From: Isoetes taiwanensis
Lineage: Eukaryota; Streptophyta; Lycopodiopsida; Isoetales; Isoetaceae
Reading direction: 5' to 3'
Assembly: GCA_021234155.1 (NCBI GenBank)
Contig: JAJEKV010000060.1
Span: 744,001-808,000 of the forward strand
Length of the DNA: 64,000 bases
How positions within the stretch are numbered: the stretch's first letter is position 1; every line of letters begins with the position of its first letter. Below the pieces are notes generated by a model that made no database searches, was not told the DNA's origin, and was given only the letters and a program-made list of their open reading frames with translations. This document shows positions 1 through 10,310 of this stretch, one piece after another. Made by a program: the position numbers and the translations under genes.

Positions 1-77
1 GACAAGCTCAGGCCGAAGGATGGTTGTGTTCTTGATTTCTTCTCGCCAGTAATCGCTCGTGGTTGCCCTTACTGCAG

Positions 78-801
78 GGAAAGAAGAGTATTGCTTTCGA
101 AAGCCAGGGTAAAGTGTGCCGATTTCTGAGGGCTTTCTTGGATAAGCTCGAAAAAATGGTCAGACAGGGCGCTGGGGAGACAGATGACGAGGATAAGGCA
201 GAGCCTGAGAATGATCCTCATGCGATCAATTTAAACATTACCCAACGAACAGATATATCTAACATCGATTCAATCTTGGATCAAATGGATGAGAAAAGCT
301 ACGAGGAAAGAATGCAGGAAACGAAAAGACTTCTGGAGGCTACTGAGAAAGGTATTACTGCGCTGGAGCCCGTGTTTCAAAAATTAGAGGCTCTAAATGA
401 AAAAATTGATGCCTACATGCCTTTTTTGACAGGCGGGTCGAATTTCGAATACGTAGGTATGGTCGAGGACCCTGCGGATCAAGAGGGTGAGCCATCAGGC
501 ACACAAGAGCATCAGGTTCCAGCAAAGAAAAAAACCAAACTCTTCCATGCACCCGATATCGAATGTGCTGAGCAGAGTGGCGCAGATGTCGAAGGGACCC
601 CCATGGATACTGACACTGAAGGACCGGATCTACATGTCCAACTCCTTGCGCAGCCATGTCCAGAGAAATCCCGAGATAAAACAAAGCTACACCGAGATGG
701 ACACAGAAGATGTTTTCCAAAGGGGACAGGAACATGTAGGTAGGATAGCTGCTGAGCTCGGTGTTGTACCTGAGACAGTATCGGAAACCCAGATGGACTA
801 A
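78..801 (+). CDS. probable 3' exon of an unrecognised acidic coiled-coil protein
   Basis: An open frame follows a good acceptor site (pyrimidine-rich stretch ending CTGCAG at about 77), and no ATG lies at its head, so this reads as an internal or last exon rather than a complete gene. The product is charged and helix-prone: an acidic stretch at 175-215, then a region rich in Glu, Lys and Leu (about 265-420), then an acidic tail. Near 610-660 the natural-looking frame changes by one: the first frame runs on to 743 with an implausible Arg/His-rich end, while a second frame continues with a more ordinary sequence to a TGA ending near 801. That suggests a one-base indel or a mis-assembled base. 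I do not recognise the family. The upstream exons would lie before the window. Confidence 0.4.
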
Positions 802-1500
802 TTTCTGCCCATATGGCAAAGAAATGTACATTGAAATGTTTGAGGAATACAAATTACAATGCTTTGAGTTTACTATTTCAGTTATTTTGTCTAAACATTC
901 CTTCACACGACAACTCACAATGTTCGCCACCGCGATCCTCATTATCACTTTCAATTCTTTTTATCCATGTGAAGAGCTTAACGGAATTGTAATATTACAT
1001 CCATCGGCTGCCTAGGCAGCTTCAAATCTTCGCCGTGGCGATCCTGCTGAGTGTTTTCACTCTTTCCTGTGGACCGCTCTTGCTCCCGAAGGAGCTTGGG
1101 ATAGCCTTATACATGTCCAAATCGGATACGTCGCTGTTTGTGCCCAAAAAGCAGCGGAAAAAACGTCAACTTTTACTCCGCTGCAACCATTTGCGGTGTT
1201 TTATAGACACCCAAGAACCTATTTCATGCTAAACGAGAATTCCGAAATTCTCTAATTAATTAAATCGTGCTTGCTACCATGAGCAGCCGTTGCACCGTTC
1301 CATAGTGTAAAGCAACTGGTAACAAACCCCAGGTGATAGAGAAGAACTAGTAGGTAGGATAGGAAACTGATAGGATAGAGAAGAAGAAGAAATCTAGCTC
1401 AAGAGAACGCCGATGATAGAACAATGAAGAGAGGCTGAATAAATAGGAGTGACAAAGGGACGTCCCCATCCAAGGAATGTCGGTTCTATTGCGACATGGC
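802..1500. other. no gene seen
   Basis: The stretch holds only short open frames with no family resemblance. It probably includes the 3' untranslated region and downstream flank of the preceding exon. AT-rich runs and a purine-rich stretch (1330-1450) are present. I see no repeat or RNA gene. Confidence 0.5.
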
Positions 1501-1510
1501 ATTGTGTTTA

Positions 1511-1860
1511 GTAGGATTTGATCCTTAGATTGTAGAAATTGGCCAACCCAAACTCAAATAGAGCCCCACCCCTCACAGAGTGCGCCCAGACCAAATCCGC
1601 CATTCTCGGATTTGCTCCTCGCGCACTGTGTGAGTGGTCGACCCCAAATCTATGCCAAAAGTTGTCCAAATGAAGAAAGTAAGGACACGATCCGACCTAT
1701 CTCGACGAGATGAGTAGGATTTCACCCTTAGTTTGCATGTTTGGCATCATCCTAGACCCAAACAAGGCTCCACCCCTCACAGAGTGCGCCCAGACCAAAT
1801 CCGCCATTCTCGGATTTGCTCCTCGCACTTGTGTGAGTGGTCACACCACAATTGTCCTAA
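1511..1860. repeat. two tandem copies (period about 204) of a hairpin-forming repeat
   Basis: Two related units start with GTAGGATTT (1511 and 1714) and share a nearly identical core at 1566-1640 and 1770-1840. Each core is self-complementary. An inner pair, AAATCCG and CGGATTT, is separated by seven bases, and an outer imperfect pair (CTCACAGAGTGCGC against GCGCACTGTGTGAG) encloses it. Each copy could therefore fold as one long stem. The unit lies just upstream of the decayed reading frame starting at 2132 and may be part of a promoter or terminal repeat of that element, but I find no second copy of the block elsewhere in the window. Confidence 0.7.
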
Positions 1861-2131
1861 TTTGTCCTAACTTTGTCCAAATTAGATGAAATTTATTGCA
1901 ATAGGATCCTTAGAATGTATTCTTCAATATAATTAGCCTGTGATTTGCATAGCAATACCTTAGAATCATAGGGATTCCCCAACTTTGAAATTTACCAAAA
2001 TTAGGGTTTTGCCAATAAATAGACCATAACCCTCATTTGCATCCTACACCTTTGCTCCTCACTCCAAGCCAATTTTCCAGCTCCCTAAGGCGCTTCCCCA
2101 TCTGTTTGATATCCCCAGCTGCTCTTATACC

Positions 2132-3647
2132 ATGGCAACCTCTGCATTTAGGGGATGGTACAGCGCCACAGCCCATGTGGCCGAGGCCGACATCAACTCC
2201 GTCTTCGCCGTCTTCCAGAAGGAGGTTGATGTGGAAGCTACCATCAATGCCACCCCTTTCTACCAAGACATCATGTCTGAGTTCCATGCTAAGATAGGAC
2301 CTTCTCTAGTAGAGCTCCCACCTTGCATAGGATACTTTGCTCCAAGCATGGCCCTCAAGACAGCCCTGCAAGACATCCCCAACATAGACAAGTACCTAGA
2401 AAACAAGGCTAGCCGCTTGCCTAACTATATATCCATAGCTATCAATAGGAGGAGATATTTTTCTTACACCGCAGCCGTAGCTATTTTTCTATCTCTTCGA
2501 GCCCAAACCCAGATAGGAGAACCATCTCTGCAGCCCTTAGACGTCGAACCTATGGCCATGGCAGCAGCTGAAGAAGAGCAGATGCGCCTTGCATACGAGG
2601 AGGCAGAGGAAGAAGAAGAGGAAGGACGCGACTCGGACACAGAAGACATCGACCTAGTACAAGAAAGGCAGCAAGCAGAGCAGTAGCTCCAAAGCTTCGA
2701 AGATGGGCTGAGAGCCACAAGAACAGCCCCCCCACTTGGGCAAGGAATAACAAGCTTGACCCCAGTGATTATCCAAGGAGAGGCATACTTAACCCTCCAT
2801 GACATCAAAAACCTCCCAGAGTGCAGAGATAGGGGCTATAGAATAGACAAACTTCTGCACCTCCTATGGCAAGACCCAGACCTTGACGATTTCATCGACC
2901 GAGAAACACAAGACTTTCCTATTAGCATAAGGGAAGCTTGGGACATACACACCGGTGGGGCGCCAACGGATATAGAAGCCTACGGACATCAGATGGATGA
3001 TGGCTGAACAGAGTTGCCCCCTAAGAGGAGTTCTTAGTAATTGAGGTGAGCGACGGAATCGAGAGGAAAATCAACGGCCCGCACTCCTACCTAGCACATC
3101 GGCAGACGGCACCAAAGATCGATCAAGGCGGTATCAACCCGGCGCCTTCCATGTACCGTGATTACAGAGAGATGGTGGAAGTAGTAGTTGATGAGTACTC
3201 TGGAATACACAGAGCAACACTCAGATCCGGCGAAGAGGCAGGGCATGACAAAGCCCTCAGGTTCTACCTCCCCTTGCTCATTGATGGAAGGATAGTGGTT
3301 ATACACCGCCAATTCAGCCCACGGGGTGAAGAGAAGTCTTTATGCTCATTGCTCTCTCAGGATTCGGAAGTCATACTCGTATGGCCCCAAACATCGATCA
3401 TGTCATCCTCGTCAAGAGAACCATAGCATTGAGCATCTTCGACTTCGCAGTCCCCTATAGACGACAGGGCAGATTAGCAATTACTGCAGCCTATACATCA
3501 GAGAGGAGGATCGAAGACTTGGTGACCGCACTTCAAGGAGGCACGACCACAAATATCCTGAGGAATCTAGGGCGAACAATCGGCACGGCCGAAGTGAAGA
3601 AATTTTTGGAGGACAACCCGGATTACTTGAAGAAATTCCAAGAATAG
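2132..3647 (+). pseudogene. decayed reading frame of unknown family, about 500 residues
   Basis: A good start context (ACCATGGC) opens a frame that is continuous from 2132 to 3007 except for one TAG at 2684-2686. It then continues in other frames at 3046-3426 and 3342-3647, so at least two frameshifts are needed. The N-terminal 120 residues are mixed and fairly hydrophobic, followed by a strongly acidic Glu/Asp stretch (about residues 145-170), then a charged region. I do not recognise a domain. It sits directly upstream of the gypsy gag region, with a TATA-like sequence between the two, so it may be an extra open reading frame of the same or an older element rather than a host gene. It has no intron signals I would trust. 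Confidence 0.4.
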
Positions 3648-3689
3648 AATTAGAAATGTTTTCAATTTTCATGATTAATATCTTGAATG

Positions 3690-3697
3690 TATAAATA
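3690..3697 (+). promoter_or_regulatory. TATA-like box before the gypsy gag region
   Basis: TATAAATA lies about 50 bases before the start of the open gag-like frame, in an AT-rich leader. It could be the promoter of the retroelement (inside a decayed terminal repeat). No terminal repeat partner was found downstream of the integrase, so this is a weak call. Confidence 0.25.
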
Positions 3698-3737
3698 GCA
3701 CTATATCCATGAATATAAAAGATGATCTTATGTTTTC

Positions 3738-5604
3738 TTGTCATATAATTTTTCCCCCACAATTGCATCATCAAACAACCAGTGCAACAACCGAAACAAA
3801 GAACTAATCATCAAAGTTCAATCTAATGTGGATGCAGCTAGAGCATCTAGGAATGTTGAGGAACAAGGACAACGTGAGCAAGAGCGTACTCCACCAAGGC
3901 GTTTCCAGCCACGAAATATGTACCAAGAGTTTGATGCACCAACACCAGAAGAGGAGCAATTCCAGATTAAAGACGGACATTCATGAGATAAGAGCATTGC
4001 TGGCAGGAGCAGCAATAGGAGGACAAGACCAGAATGTGCAACTGCTAGAAACCCCAGCCGGCCGAACAGTTCAGCCAAGGAAGAGAAGCCGGAGAAGGAG
4101 ATCACCTAGCACGGGCTCCTCCGATTCTAGTTCAGACTCTGACTCCGGATTGGAAGAGCAGGAGGAGGAGAGACAAGACCACCGGGAGGGTCCAAACCAT
4201 GATAGGGGCAGGACACAATCTGACTATCAGAAGAAGGTTGACTCGGCGCTCAGCAATGTATGGAAAGCAAGAAAGCTGGAGCAATTTTTAGGGGATAGCA
4301 GGTCCGGAATGGAAGCAGAAATATGGTTGGACGAGATGAGGGAGTATGGAAATGCCTATGGCATGAAGGACAAGGACAAAGGCAGAGTAGCTACAGCCAA
4401 CCTGAAGGGAGCAGCCAGGATTTGGTGGAAAGGCCACTCCAAAGCACATGAACTATCAGGGACAGTTGCAGGTTCAAGAAGTTTGCTAAGGCATTCAAGT
4501 GTCATTATGTGCCAAGAGAACACAAGTGTCACATGATGCATCAGTTTTACAGGTTGCAGCAGGGCAATAAATCAGTTCAGAAATACACGGAAGAATTCAT
4601 GAGACTAAGGCTCTATGTGTCGAAGTTGAGTGAAAGGCACGCAGTAGAGGGTTACATTGAAGGATCATTAGGGATTTTTTGAGATCATAAAAGGGCCTTC
4701 TAAGAACTGCTGACTAAACTATATGAACTACCAATCAGAAAACAGAACTGATAATCCAGTCAGCAAAACAGTTATAACTAACTCACAGGATCACATTTTC
4801 TAACATAAGTGTTGATAGAAAAGTCCAAATGAGCTCTTGTTTGGTGCAATAGATAGATCTCATTGAGATCTTTCCAACTTTGGGTGGCTTGCATATCTTT
4901 TAGCCCCGTAGGATAGTAAAAAATGGTAAAAACCATATTTTTTGGAGTTTTGACAATCATAAGTGGTTAAAATAGGTGAAAAGCATCTAAGGTTGGAAAG
5001 ATCTTAACGAGATTTATCTATTGCACTAAACGAGAGCTCATTTGGACTTTTCTATCAATAGTTATGCTAGAAAATGTGATCCAGTGAGTTAGTTATAACA
5101 ATTTTGCTGACTGGACCCGTCAGGCTCTTATTTCTGATTGGTAGTTCATTTATCTTCATTTGGCTTAGTTGGCATGTTTTGAAGGCCCTTTTTTAATCTA
5201 AAAAAAACCCTAATGTGAACGAGGAGATCCGGAAGCTAGTAAGAGCAATAAACCCTAGGACGGTGTCAGAAGCAGAGTTAAAAGCAGTCAGCTTGCAAGG
5301 AACGGGACCCCAAGAGAATGCACCAAGGCAGCAGTACTATCAGGATAAGGGAAAGGACACAGGAAGTTATAGCCCAAAAGCGGCAAGCCCAGCAGCTAAC
5401 AGGCCTTAATACAATGCTAACTATGGGAAGAAAAGCAATGCAAACTTTGGCAAGCAAGATAAGAAACAGGTGACCTTCAAAGAGCAAGGAGGGGGTTCCA
5501 ACTACTCCAAGGTAGTGAAACAGTTTTTGCAATCCATTCCCAAAGAGAAGAAGCAGGAGTGCATAGAAAACCAGCTGTGCTTTAGGTATTTCCAGCCAGG
5601 GCAT
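3738..5604 (+). pseudogene. gypsy gag polyprotein remnant with degenerate zinc knuckle
   Basis: The basic, Ser/Arg-rich N-terminal part switches frame near 3970 and again near 4470. Beyond it comes a retrotransposon gag-type region: a block ending in Ala-Ala-Arg-Ile-Trp-Trp, then a segment with Gln-Lys-Tyr-Thr-Glu-Glu-Phe near 4580-4605. The MITE at 4668-5213 interrupts it. Coding resumes at 5215 and reaches a zinc knuckle at about 5578-5622. In the usual Cys-x2-Cys-x4-His-x4-Cys pattern the second Cys is here Tyr (TAT), so the finger has lost one ligand. Gag would package the element's RNA. The breaks make a working protein impossible. Confidence 0.8.
4668..5213. mobile_element. foldback MITE, about 545 bases with arms over 200 bases
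   Basis: The left arm (4668 to about 4885) and the reverse complement of the right arm (about 4985-5213) align almost end to end. Both start TTAGGG followed by a T run, and both contain AAGGGCCTTC, GAACTACCAATCAG, AGTCAGCAAAA, GTTATAACTAACTCAC, ATCACATTTTCTA and GATAGAAAAGTCCAAATGAG in the same order, with scattered substitutions. A spacer of about 100 bases lies between them. The element splits the gypsy gag frame, which independently marks its boundaries. It has no coding capacity. A TA duplication flanking GGG and CCC is possible (TA at 4669 and 5211), as in mariner-type MITEs, but the exact target duplication is not certain. Confidence 0.85.
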
Positions 5605-5707
5605 AGGACAAACAACTGTCCCTTGGTGATGAACGCGACATTAGCAGAGATGGAATGGGAGACACCCACGGACGCTGACGAGGACGACGCCCCAGACTAT
5701 ATCCCGG

Positions 5708-6208
5708 GTGAGTGCCATATTTTTGCCGCCATTGACACTGAGAACGCCGAAAGTCAGTATCAAGTTGACAACCGAGAAAGCCCAAGCAAAATCTTTCATA
5801 GTCTTGATAGATACAGGGAGCACCCATAACTTTGCTTCGCCAAGGATGGTACAGATGTTGAAGCTGAAACCTTTGAAGTCCAAGCCTAGGCCAGTTGTCT
5901 TGGCTAGTGGAGCAGTCCGATACACAGCAGGGAAGAGGATCAACTTCAACGTAGACTTGCCAGGAATCAATGTAGCACTGGGAGCTGAAGTGATAAACAT
6001 CGGCAAATATGATTTGATAATAGGCATGGAATATCTTGGATCAGCAGGAGCCGTCATTGATTGTGGGAAGCGAAAGGTGACCTTAACAATGCCAGAAGGC
6101 AAGATCATTGAGATAAGAGGTAAAGAAGTCACAACAATCATGCAATGCATGTCTAGTAAGAAATTACTTAAATGCATAAAGGAAGGAGCAAGTGGCCTAT
6201 CTCCTTAA
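5708..6208 (+). pseudogene. gypsy aspartic protease region
   Basis: The catalytic Asp-Thr-Gly of a retropepsin lies at 5810-5818 in the context Ile-Asp-Thr-Gly-Ser-Thr-His-Asn-Phe, and a downstream Ile-Ile-Gly-Met-Glu-Tyr-Leu block (around 6020-6040) matches the second conserved part of the family. It would cleave the Gag-Pol polyprotein. The open frame is about 166 codons and overlaps the following reverse transcriptase frame by a few bases in another frame. The protease active site itself is intact even though the polyprotein is broken on both sides. Confidence 0.8.
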
Positions 6209-6908
6209 ACTTGAGGTTGACGACCAAGAGACAGAAGAAGAGAAAGAGGCCAAAACATTGAGCAAGCTCCCGAAGCCTATAGCAAAGTTGGTGAAGGAAT
6301 TCCATGACTTGTTTCCTGATGAGATCAAGCAACTTCCGCCCTACAGAGGAGTCGAGTGTGAAATAGCACTTGAGCCAGGGACTAAGCCAACAAACAAGGC
6401 GCCCTACAGAATGTCGACCCAAGACTTGACGGAATTGAAGAAGCAACTGCAAGAATTGCTAGACCTAGGGTTCATAAGACCTAGTGTCTCTCCTTTTAGA
6501 GCGCCTATACTTTTTGTGAAGAAGAAGGATGGAAGCCTTAGGATGTGCATTGACCATCATTAATTGAATAAGCACACCATCAGGAACAAGTATGCTTTGC
6601 CTAGATCAGATGATCTCATGGATCAATTACAGGGAGCGAAGGTCTTCTCTAAGATAGACTTGAGGTCAGGGTATCACCAGATAAGAATAAAAGAAGAGGA
6701 CATCCATAAGTCTGCATTCAGGACAAGATATGGTCAATACGAGTTCACAGTGATGCCGTTTGGATTGTCTAATGCTCTAGCAACTTGCATGAGGCTCATG
6801 AACGATGTTTTCCGTGAATTCCTAGACTCTTTCATCATAGTTTTCTTTGATGATATTCTAGTTTACAGTAAGTCCCTAGAGGAGCATGCCCAGCACGGAA
6901 AGTCATAG
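6192..6908 (+). pseudogene. gypsy reverse transcriptase, one in-frame stop, no RNase H
   Basis: The frame carries the usual gypsy landmarks: the Pro-Tyr-Arg-Met entry block near 6400, Leu-Phe-Val-Lys-Lys-Lys-Asp-Gly near 6510-6535, [10 protein letters not shown] near 6650-6680, Met-Pro-Phe-Gly-Leu near 6750-6770, and the catalytic Phe-Phe-Asp-Asp at 6843-6854. A single TAA at 6561-6563 replaces a residue just before the conserved Leu-Asn-Lys, and the two halves are otherwise in one frame. After about 6888 the sequence jumps into integrase, so the thumb, connection and RNase H domains are missing. The enzyme would copy element RNA into DNA. Confidence 0.9.
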
Positions 6909-6910
6909 GG

Positions 6911-7452
6911 CTCTCAAGAACAGCAAGAGGCAAGGATGCCCTGATGGTGGTGGTCGATAAGTTGTCAAAGATGGCACACTTTGTGCCGTGCAGGACAACA
7001 GATACAGCATTAGATATTGCCGTCCTATTTACTAAGGAGATTTTTAGACTCCACGGCATGCCGAGGGAGATAATCTCGGATAGGAACTCTAAATTCATGA
7101 GTGCTTTTTGGCAGGACCTATTTACCACCATTCAGACGAAGCTCTCCATGAGCACGGCATATCATCCGCAAACAGAAGGTCAGACGGAGCGAACCAATAG
7201 GATCATCGAAGATATGTTAAGAAGCTATGATAGGAACAAACAATCAGGCAAAAAAGCATCGTCGGCAAGCATAGAACAGTAAGGGAATTTTAGGTGGGAG
7301 ACAGGGTGCGATTGAAGATCAAGTTGAAGCAGGCCAAGCTCCGCATCGACAATTGCAAGAAGCTTGCTCCAAGATGGGCTGGACCCTTCAGGATAACCAA
7401 AAGAGTAGGTACCCAATCCTACAAGTTGGACCTGCCAGCCTTGGAATGTTGA
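6911..7452 (+). pseudogene. gypsy integrase core, catalytic triad still readable
   Basis: The core starts abruptly at a Ser-Arg-Thr-Ala-Arg-Gly-Lys-Asp block, without the N-terminal HHCC zinc domain. The three catalytic acids are visible in order: Asp in Val-Val-Val-Asp-Lys (about 6950-6960), Asp in Ile-Ser-Asp-Arg-Asn (about 7075-7085), and Glu in Gly-Gln-Thr-Glu-Arg (about 7180-7195). A stop ends the frame at 7280-7282. A following piece at about 7290-7452 reads as the integrase C-terminal part (Leu-Ala-Pro-Arg-Trp-Ala-Gly-Pro-Phe-Arg-Ile) and ends in TGA. No chromodomain is seen. Confidence 0.85.
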
Positions 7453-8952
7453 AGCATCAGGTAACAATAGCCCATTAACTTTTAGCCACATATTAAATCG
7501 TCATTCTATCTCACTTGTATGTTATTTCATTTCAGATTGTTCGAGAGAAGTTACTGAATAAGGCTAAGCAAAACATTGGTAAAATGCCAAATAATGTATT
7601 ATATTTAGTATGTAAATATTGCCACCAATTCATATTCAAAAAAAATACAGGACGCGATTTCTTGCTCAAAACATAGAAGCCTTATGCAATTAAATTGAGA
7701 GATATGACTCATTTTTGCAAGTGGAAAAATAAACTTACCCATCAAATCAATATTGTTCATAAGATAATTTGAGATACAATTGTGCTTTCAACAAACACAT
7801 ATAAAACGTATATCCAACAATTCTATCTCGAAGATTCAAAAAGTATATCCAAATCAAAGTAAGTCCACCTTTATATCCCAAGCTTTATTTTCACAACATC
7901 CCAAATTGGAGTAGGTCCATCTTGCTATTCGTGGCAGATTCTTGATGGCTTATTCTTCTATCTTCTTCATTCCGTGCTTGTTATTCCAAAAATATTTTAG
8001 CTAGCTTCCTCCTTTATAAGCCTTTTGTAATTTTCATTGTTTGATAGTCTTTAGTCTTTTTTTGTTTGTCCTGTTTGATGTATCTAAAGTGCCCTCTATG
8101 ATGAGTTCGCTCAATCATTTTAGGTGGCACTTTAGATTATTCAAATAGAAAAATCGAAAAGGGAGTAAGCCTAGAGTGTGGCCCTCTCGAATGGTGTCAA
8201 CTCACCAGGCTTGTATTGTCCATGGCAAACAATATAGATTTCTCGGAATTCTTATTACTTCCTTTAGAAAGAGCGAGCTTTGCTCTCGCTCTCTTTTGGT
8301 GACTCTCTGTCTCGATGTAGCTTAGTTATTTTGCTAGGTTACATTACACAAAGAGGATCTAAATGGGAGGTGGAGCAAGACTCGTTCCTTCTAGAGGTAA
8401 AAGTTCTCTTATGCAAGTTGCTATGATGTCAGAAGTGAGAGCGTACACTAATTTCAAGCTAAAGTGGTGCCTGGGCTTTGTCCATCCATATAGCGGCTAT
8501 TAGGCACCAAATCATGGAATATCCTAACTCCTGCTATTGATGGAGAACCTCGAGCAGCACTGTGACTTGAAATTAGAGGACGTGTCTCCTTCGGCATCAT
8601 GGTAGATTATACAAGGACGAAGGTAAGAAGATTTTTGAGTATTCTATTTGTATTGTGGCCATTGATGATGGTTGCTTGTGATTCTGTGTCTGAAAGTTCA
8701 TGAGATGATGGTGGAACTAATATAGATAGACAGATGCCATTGGTCTTAGTGGCCCAAGCATAGAAGGGTTCATCACTCATCATGTGGTTGATGAGTAAAT
8801 GCACCGAGACTTCCCAATATTTCTTTCCTCGCCTCTTTAGGCAATGTAGCTTAGTTTACATTCTAAATTCCATTGTTCAAAGAGGCGTGAAAGCAAGATT
8901 TGGGAATGCGCGATGCTTTCACTCTGATATTTCTTGATGCAGCTGATGGCTC
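7453..8952. other. no gene seen; AT-rich
   Basis: Only short frames without family resemblance occur. A short hairpin (GAGCGAG with CTCGCTC) lies near 8274-8300, and the phrase ATGTAGCTTAGTT recurs near 8316 and, in part, 8846. If the gypsy element had a 3' terminal repeat it should lie here, but I could not match it to sequence upstream of gag. Confidence 0.4.
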
Positions 8953-8984
8953 TTGCCATGTTATACGCCAATATGTATGAACAA

Positions 8985-10310
8985 TATAGTTGATCATGGG
9001 CCTTGTGAACCTTCCTTTACCACTGCATCTTCTAGACTGATCCGTGATTGTTTCAGCCCTTCACATGCAAAGATTACCTTGGAGCAAGATTCTGTAGCAC
9101 GCGAAGGGAGAAACCGTAATGGAAGTCAAAAGGGTGCAGTGGTTACAAAGGGAGGTTCTCAAGGCACTCAGGTCAAATGTTGAACCCGAATGTCACATGT
9201 GGATCATGTACCCTGTGAACCTTTCTTAACCAAAGTACATCATAATTATCAACAGTGGATTGTGTATCTTGTGAAACTTCATCTCCATCAAAATTGGCTC
9301 GACTGGTCCGTGGCCATTAGAGGAAATTTGAGATCTCATTTCATCCCCATAAGAATCCTCCAATGGAATGGCTACCCTCTATTAACTGCAATTAATGCAG
9401 CACCAACAACTTCATTGTTGTTGTTTTTCCCCCATAACTTTTGATCCACTTGTCAAAATGTTGCGGCGTTTGTTGCATTAGATGCGGAATGAAAAGATCC
9501 TTCCAATGATATATGGTTATGATGTATTTCAATATGGTCATATGCATTAACCTTAAAAAAATATGATTTTTTGCTTATTTCTTATATATTTATATCGTAA
9601 AAGATGTATGAATGGGTTATCACTAGATAGATCTTGTGAAGACAAACCCATTGCTACAAAAAGTTTTTGAATCGGAGTTCTGGATCAAAAGTTATAATGA
9701 AAAAATGATACTACAGAAGTTAGTTGCAACTGCATTAATTACAGGCTGCCACATAATACTGGAATGAGATATACTGGAGCTCTTCTCTTATTGGACAGTT
9801 TAAAAAGCTGACATGGCATTTTAAGCATCCCTTAATGGGACAAAATGTTATCTCATTTTTCCTCTAATGTATTTGGCTCCTTGGCATGCGTAGATTACTT
9901 CTCATCAGCAAGATTCTGTGGCATACAAAGGGGCAAGCAGCAACGAAAGTTGAGCCGGTTTTGATGGGGGGGAGTCTCTCAAGGCACTTAGGTCGACTGA
10001 GGTGATTGTGATGATCAGAAGAAAATTCATTCAAGGCACTTAATTAGGTCAATAGAATATAGTCATCGAACTTAGGGTAAATCTTAGAGTGCATCATAAT
10101 CATCAACATGTATCTTGTAAAACCTCATCCCCATCAAAATCAGCTCGACTGGTCTGTGGCTGTTTGGTCCCTTGGCATGCGTAGATTACTTCTCATCAGC
10201 AAGATTCTTCCGCATGTGAAGGAGCAAGCAGCAACAGAAGTCGAGACGGTTTTGATGGGGGTAGGGTCAGGCACTTAGGTCGACTGAGGTGATGGTGATG
10301 GAGCTGGTTC
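8985..10310. repeat. degenerate direct repeats, three related blocks
   Basis: Blocks at about 9060-9180, 9885-10015 and 10165-10300 share an order of phrases: GCATGCGTAGATTACTTCTC or a variant, AGCAAGATTCT, a GAAGG(G/A)GCAAGCAGCAAC-type segment, GGTTTTGATGGGGG, and CAAGGCACT(T/C)AGGTC. A second shared phrase (CATCAAAAT followed by GGCTCGACTGGTC or AGCTCGACTGGTC) sits near 9286 and 10132. The second and third blocks are close to each other, and the first is more diverged. No coding potential is apparent. This looks like old segmental duplication of a non-coding unit. Confidence 0.65.

Larger units (their letters stand above)
3738..7452 (+). mobile_element. dead Ty3/gypsy LTR retrotransposon, internally deleted
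   Basis: The order gag, zinc knuckle, aspartic protease, reverse transcriptase, integrase is that of Ty3/gypsy elements. All parts lie on the plus strand but are spread over several frames. An internal deletion near 6888-6910 joins the reverse transcriptase directly to the integrase core, removing RNase H and the integrase zinc-binding domain. A foldback MITE is inserted in gag (4668-5213). I could not find paired long terminal repeats, so this is either a fragment or the terminal repeats have diverged. The element cannot be autonomous. Confidence 0.85.

Noticed and set aside
355-954. 199-codon minus-strand open frame opposite the first exon
   Set aside because: It lies opposite the more protein-like plus-strand frame and has no recognisable domain or codon pattern; treated as a shadow.
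5641-6177. 178-codon minus-strand frame
   Set aside because: Opposite the gypsy protease with its intact Asp-Thr-Gly; a shadow.
8274-8300. Short GAGCGAG/CTCGCTC hairpin as a regulatory element
   Set aside because: Stem of seven bases without any associated gene or tail; likely chance.
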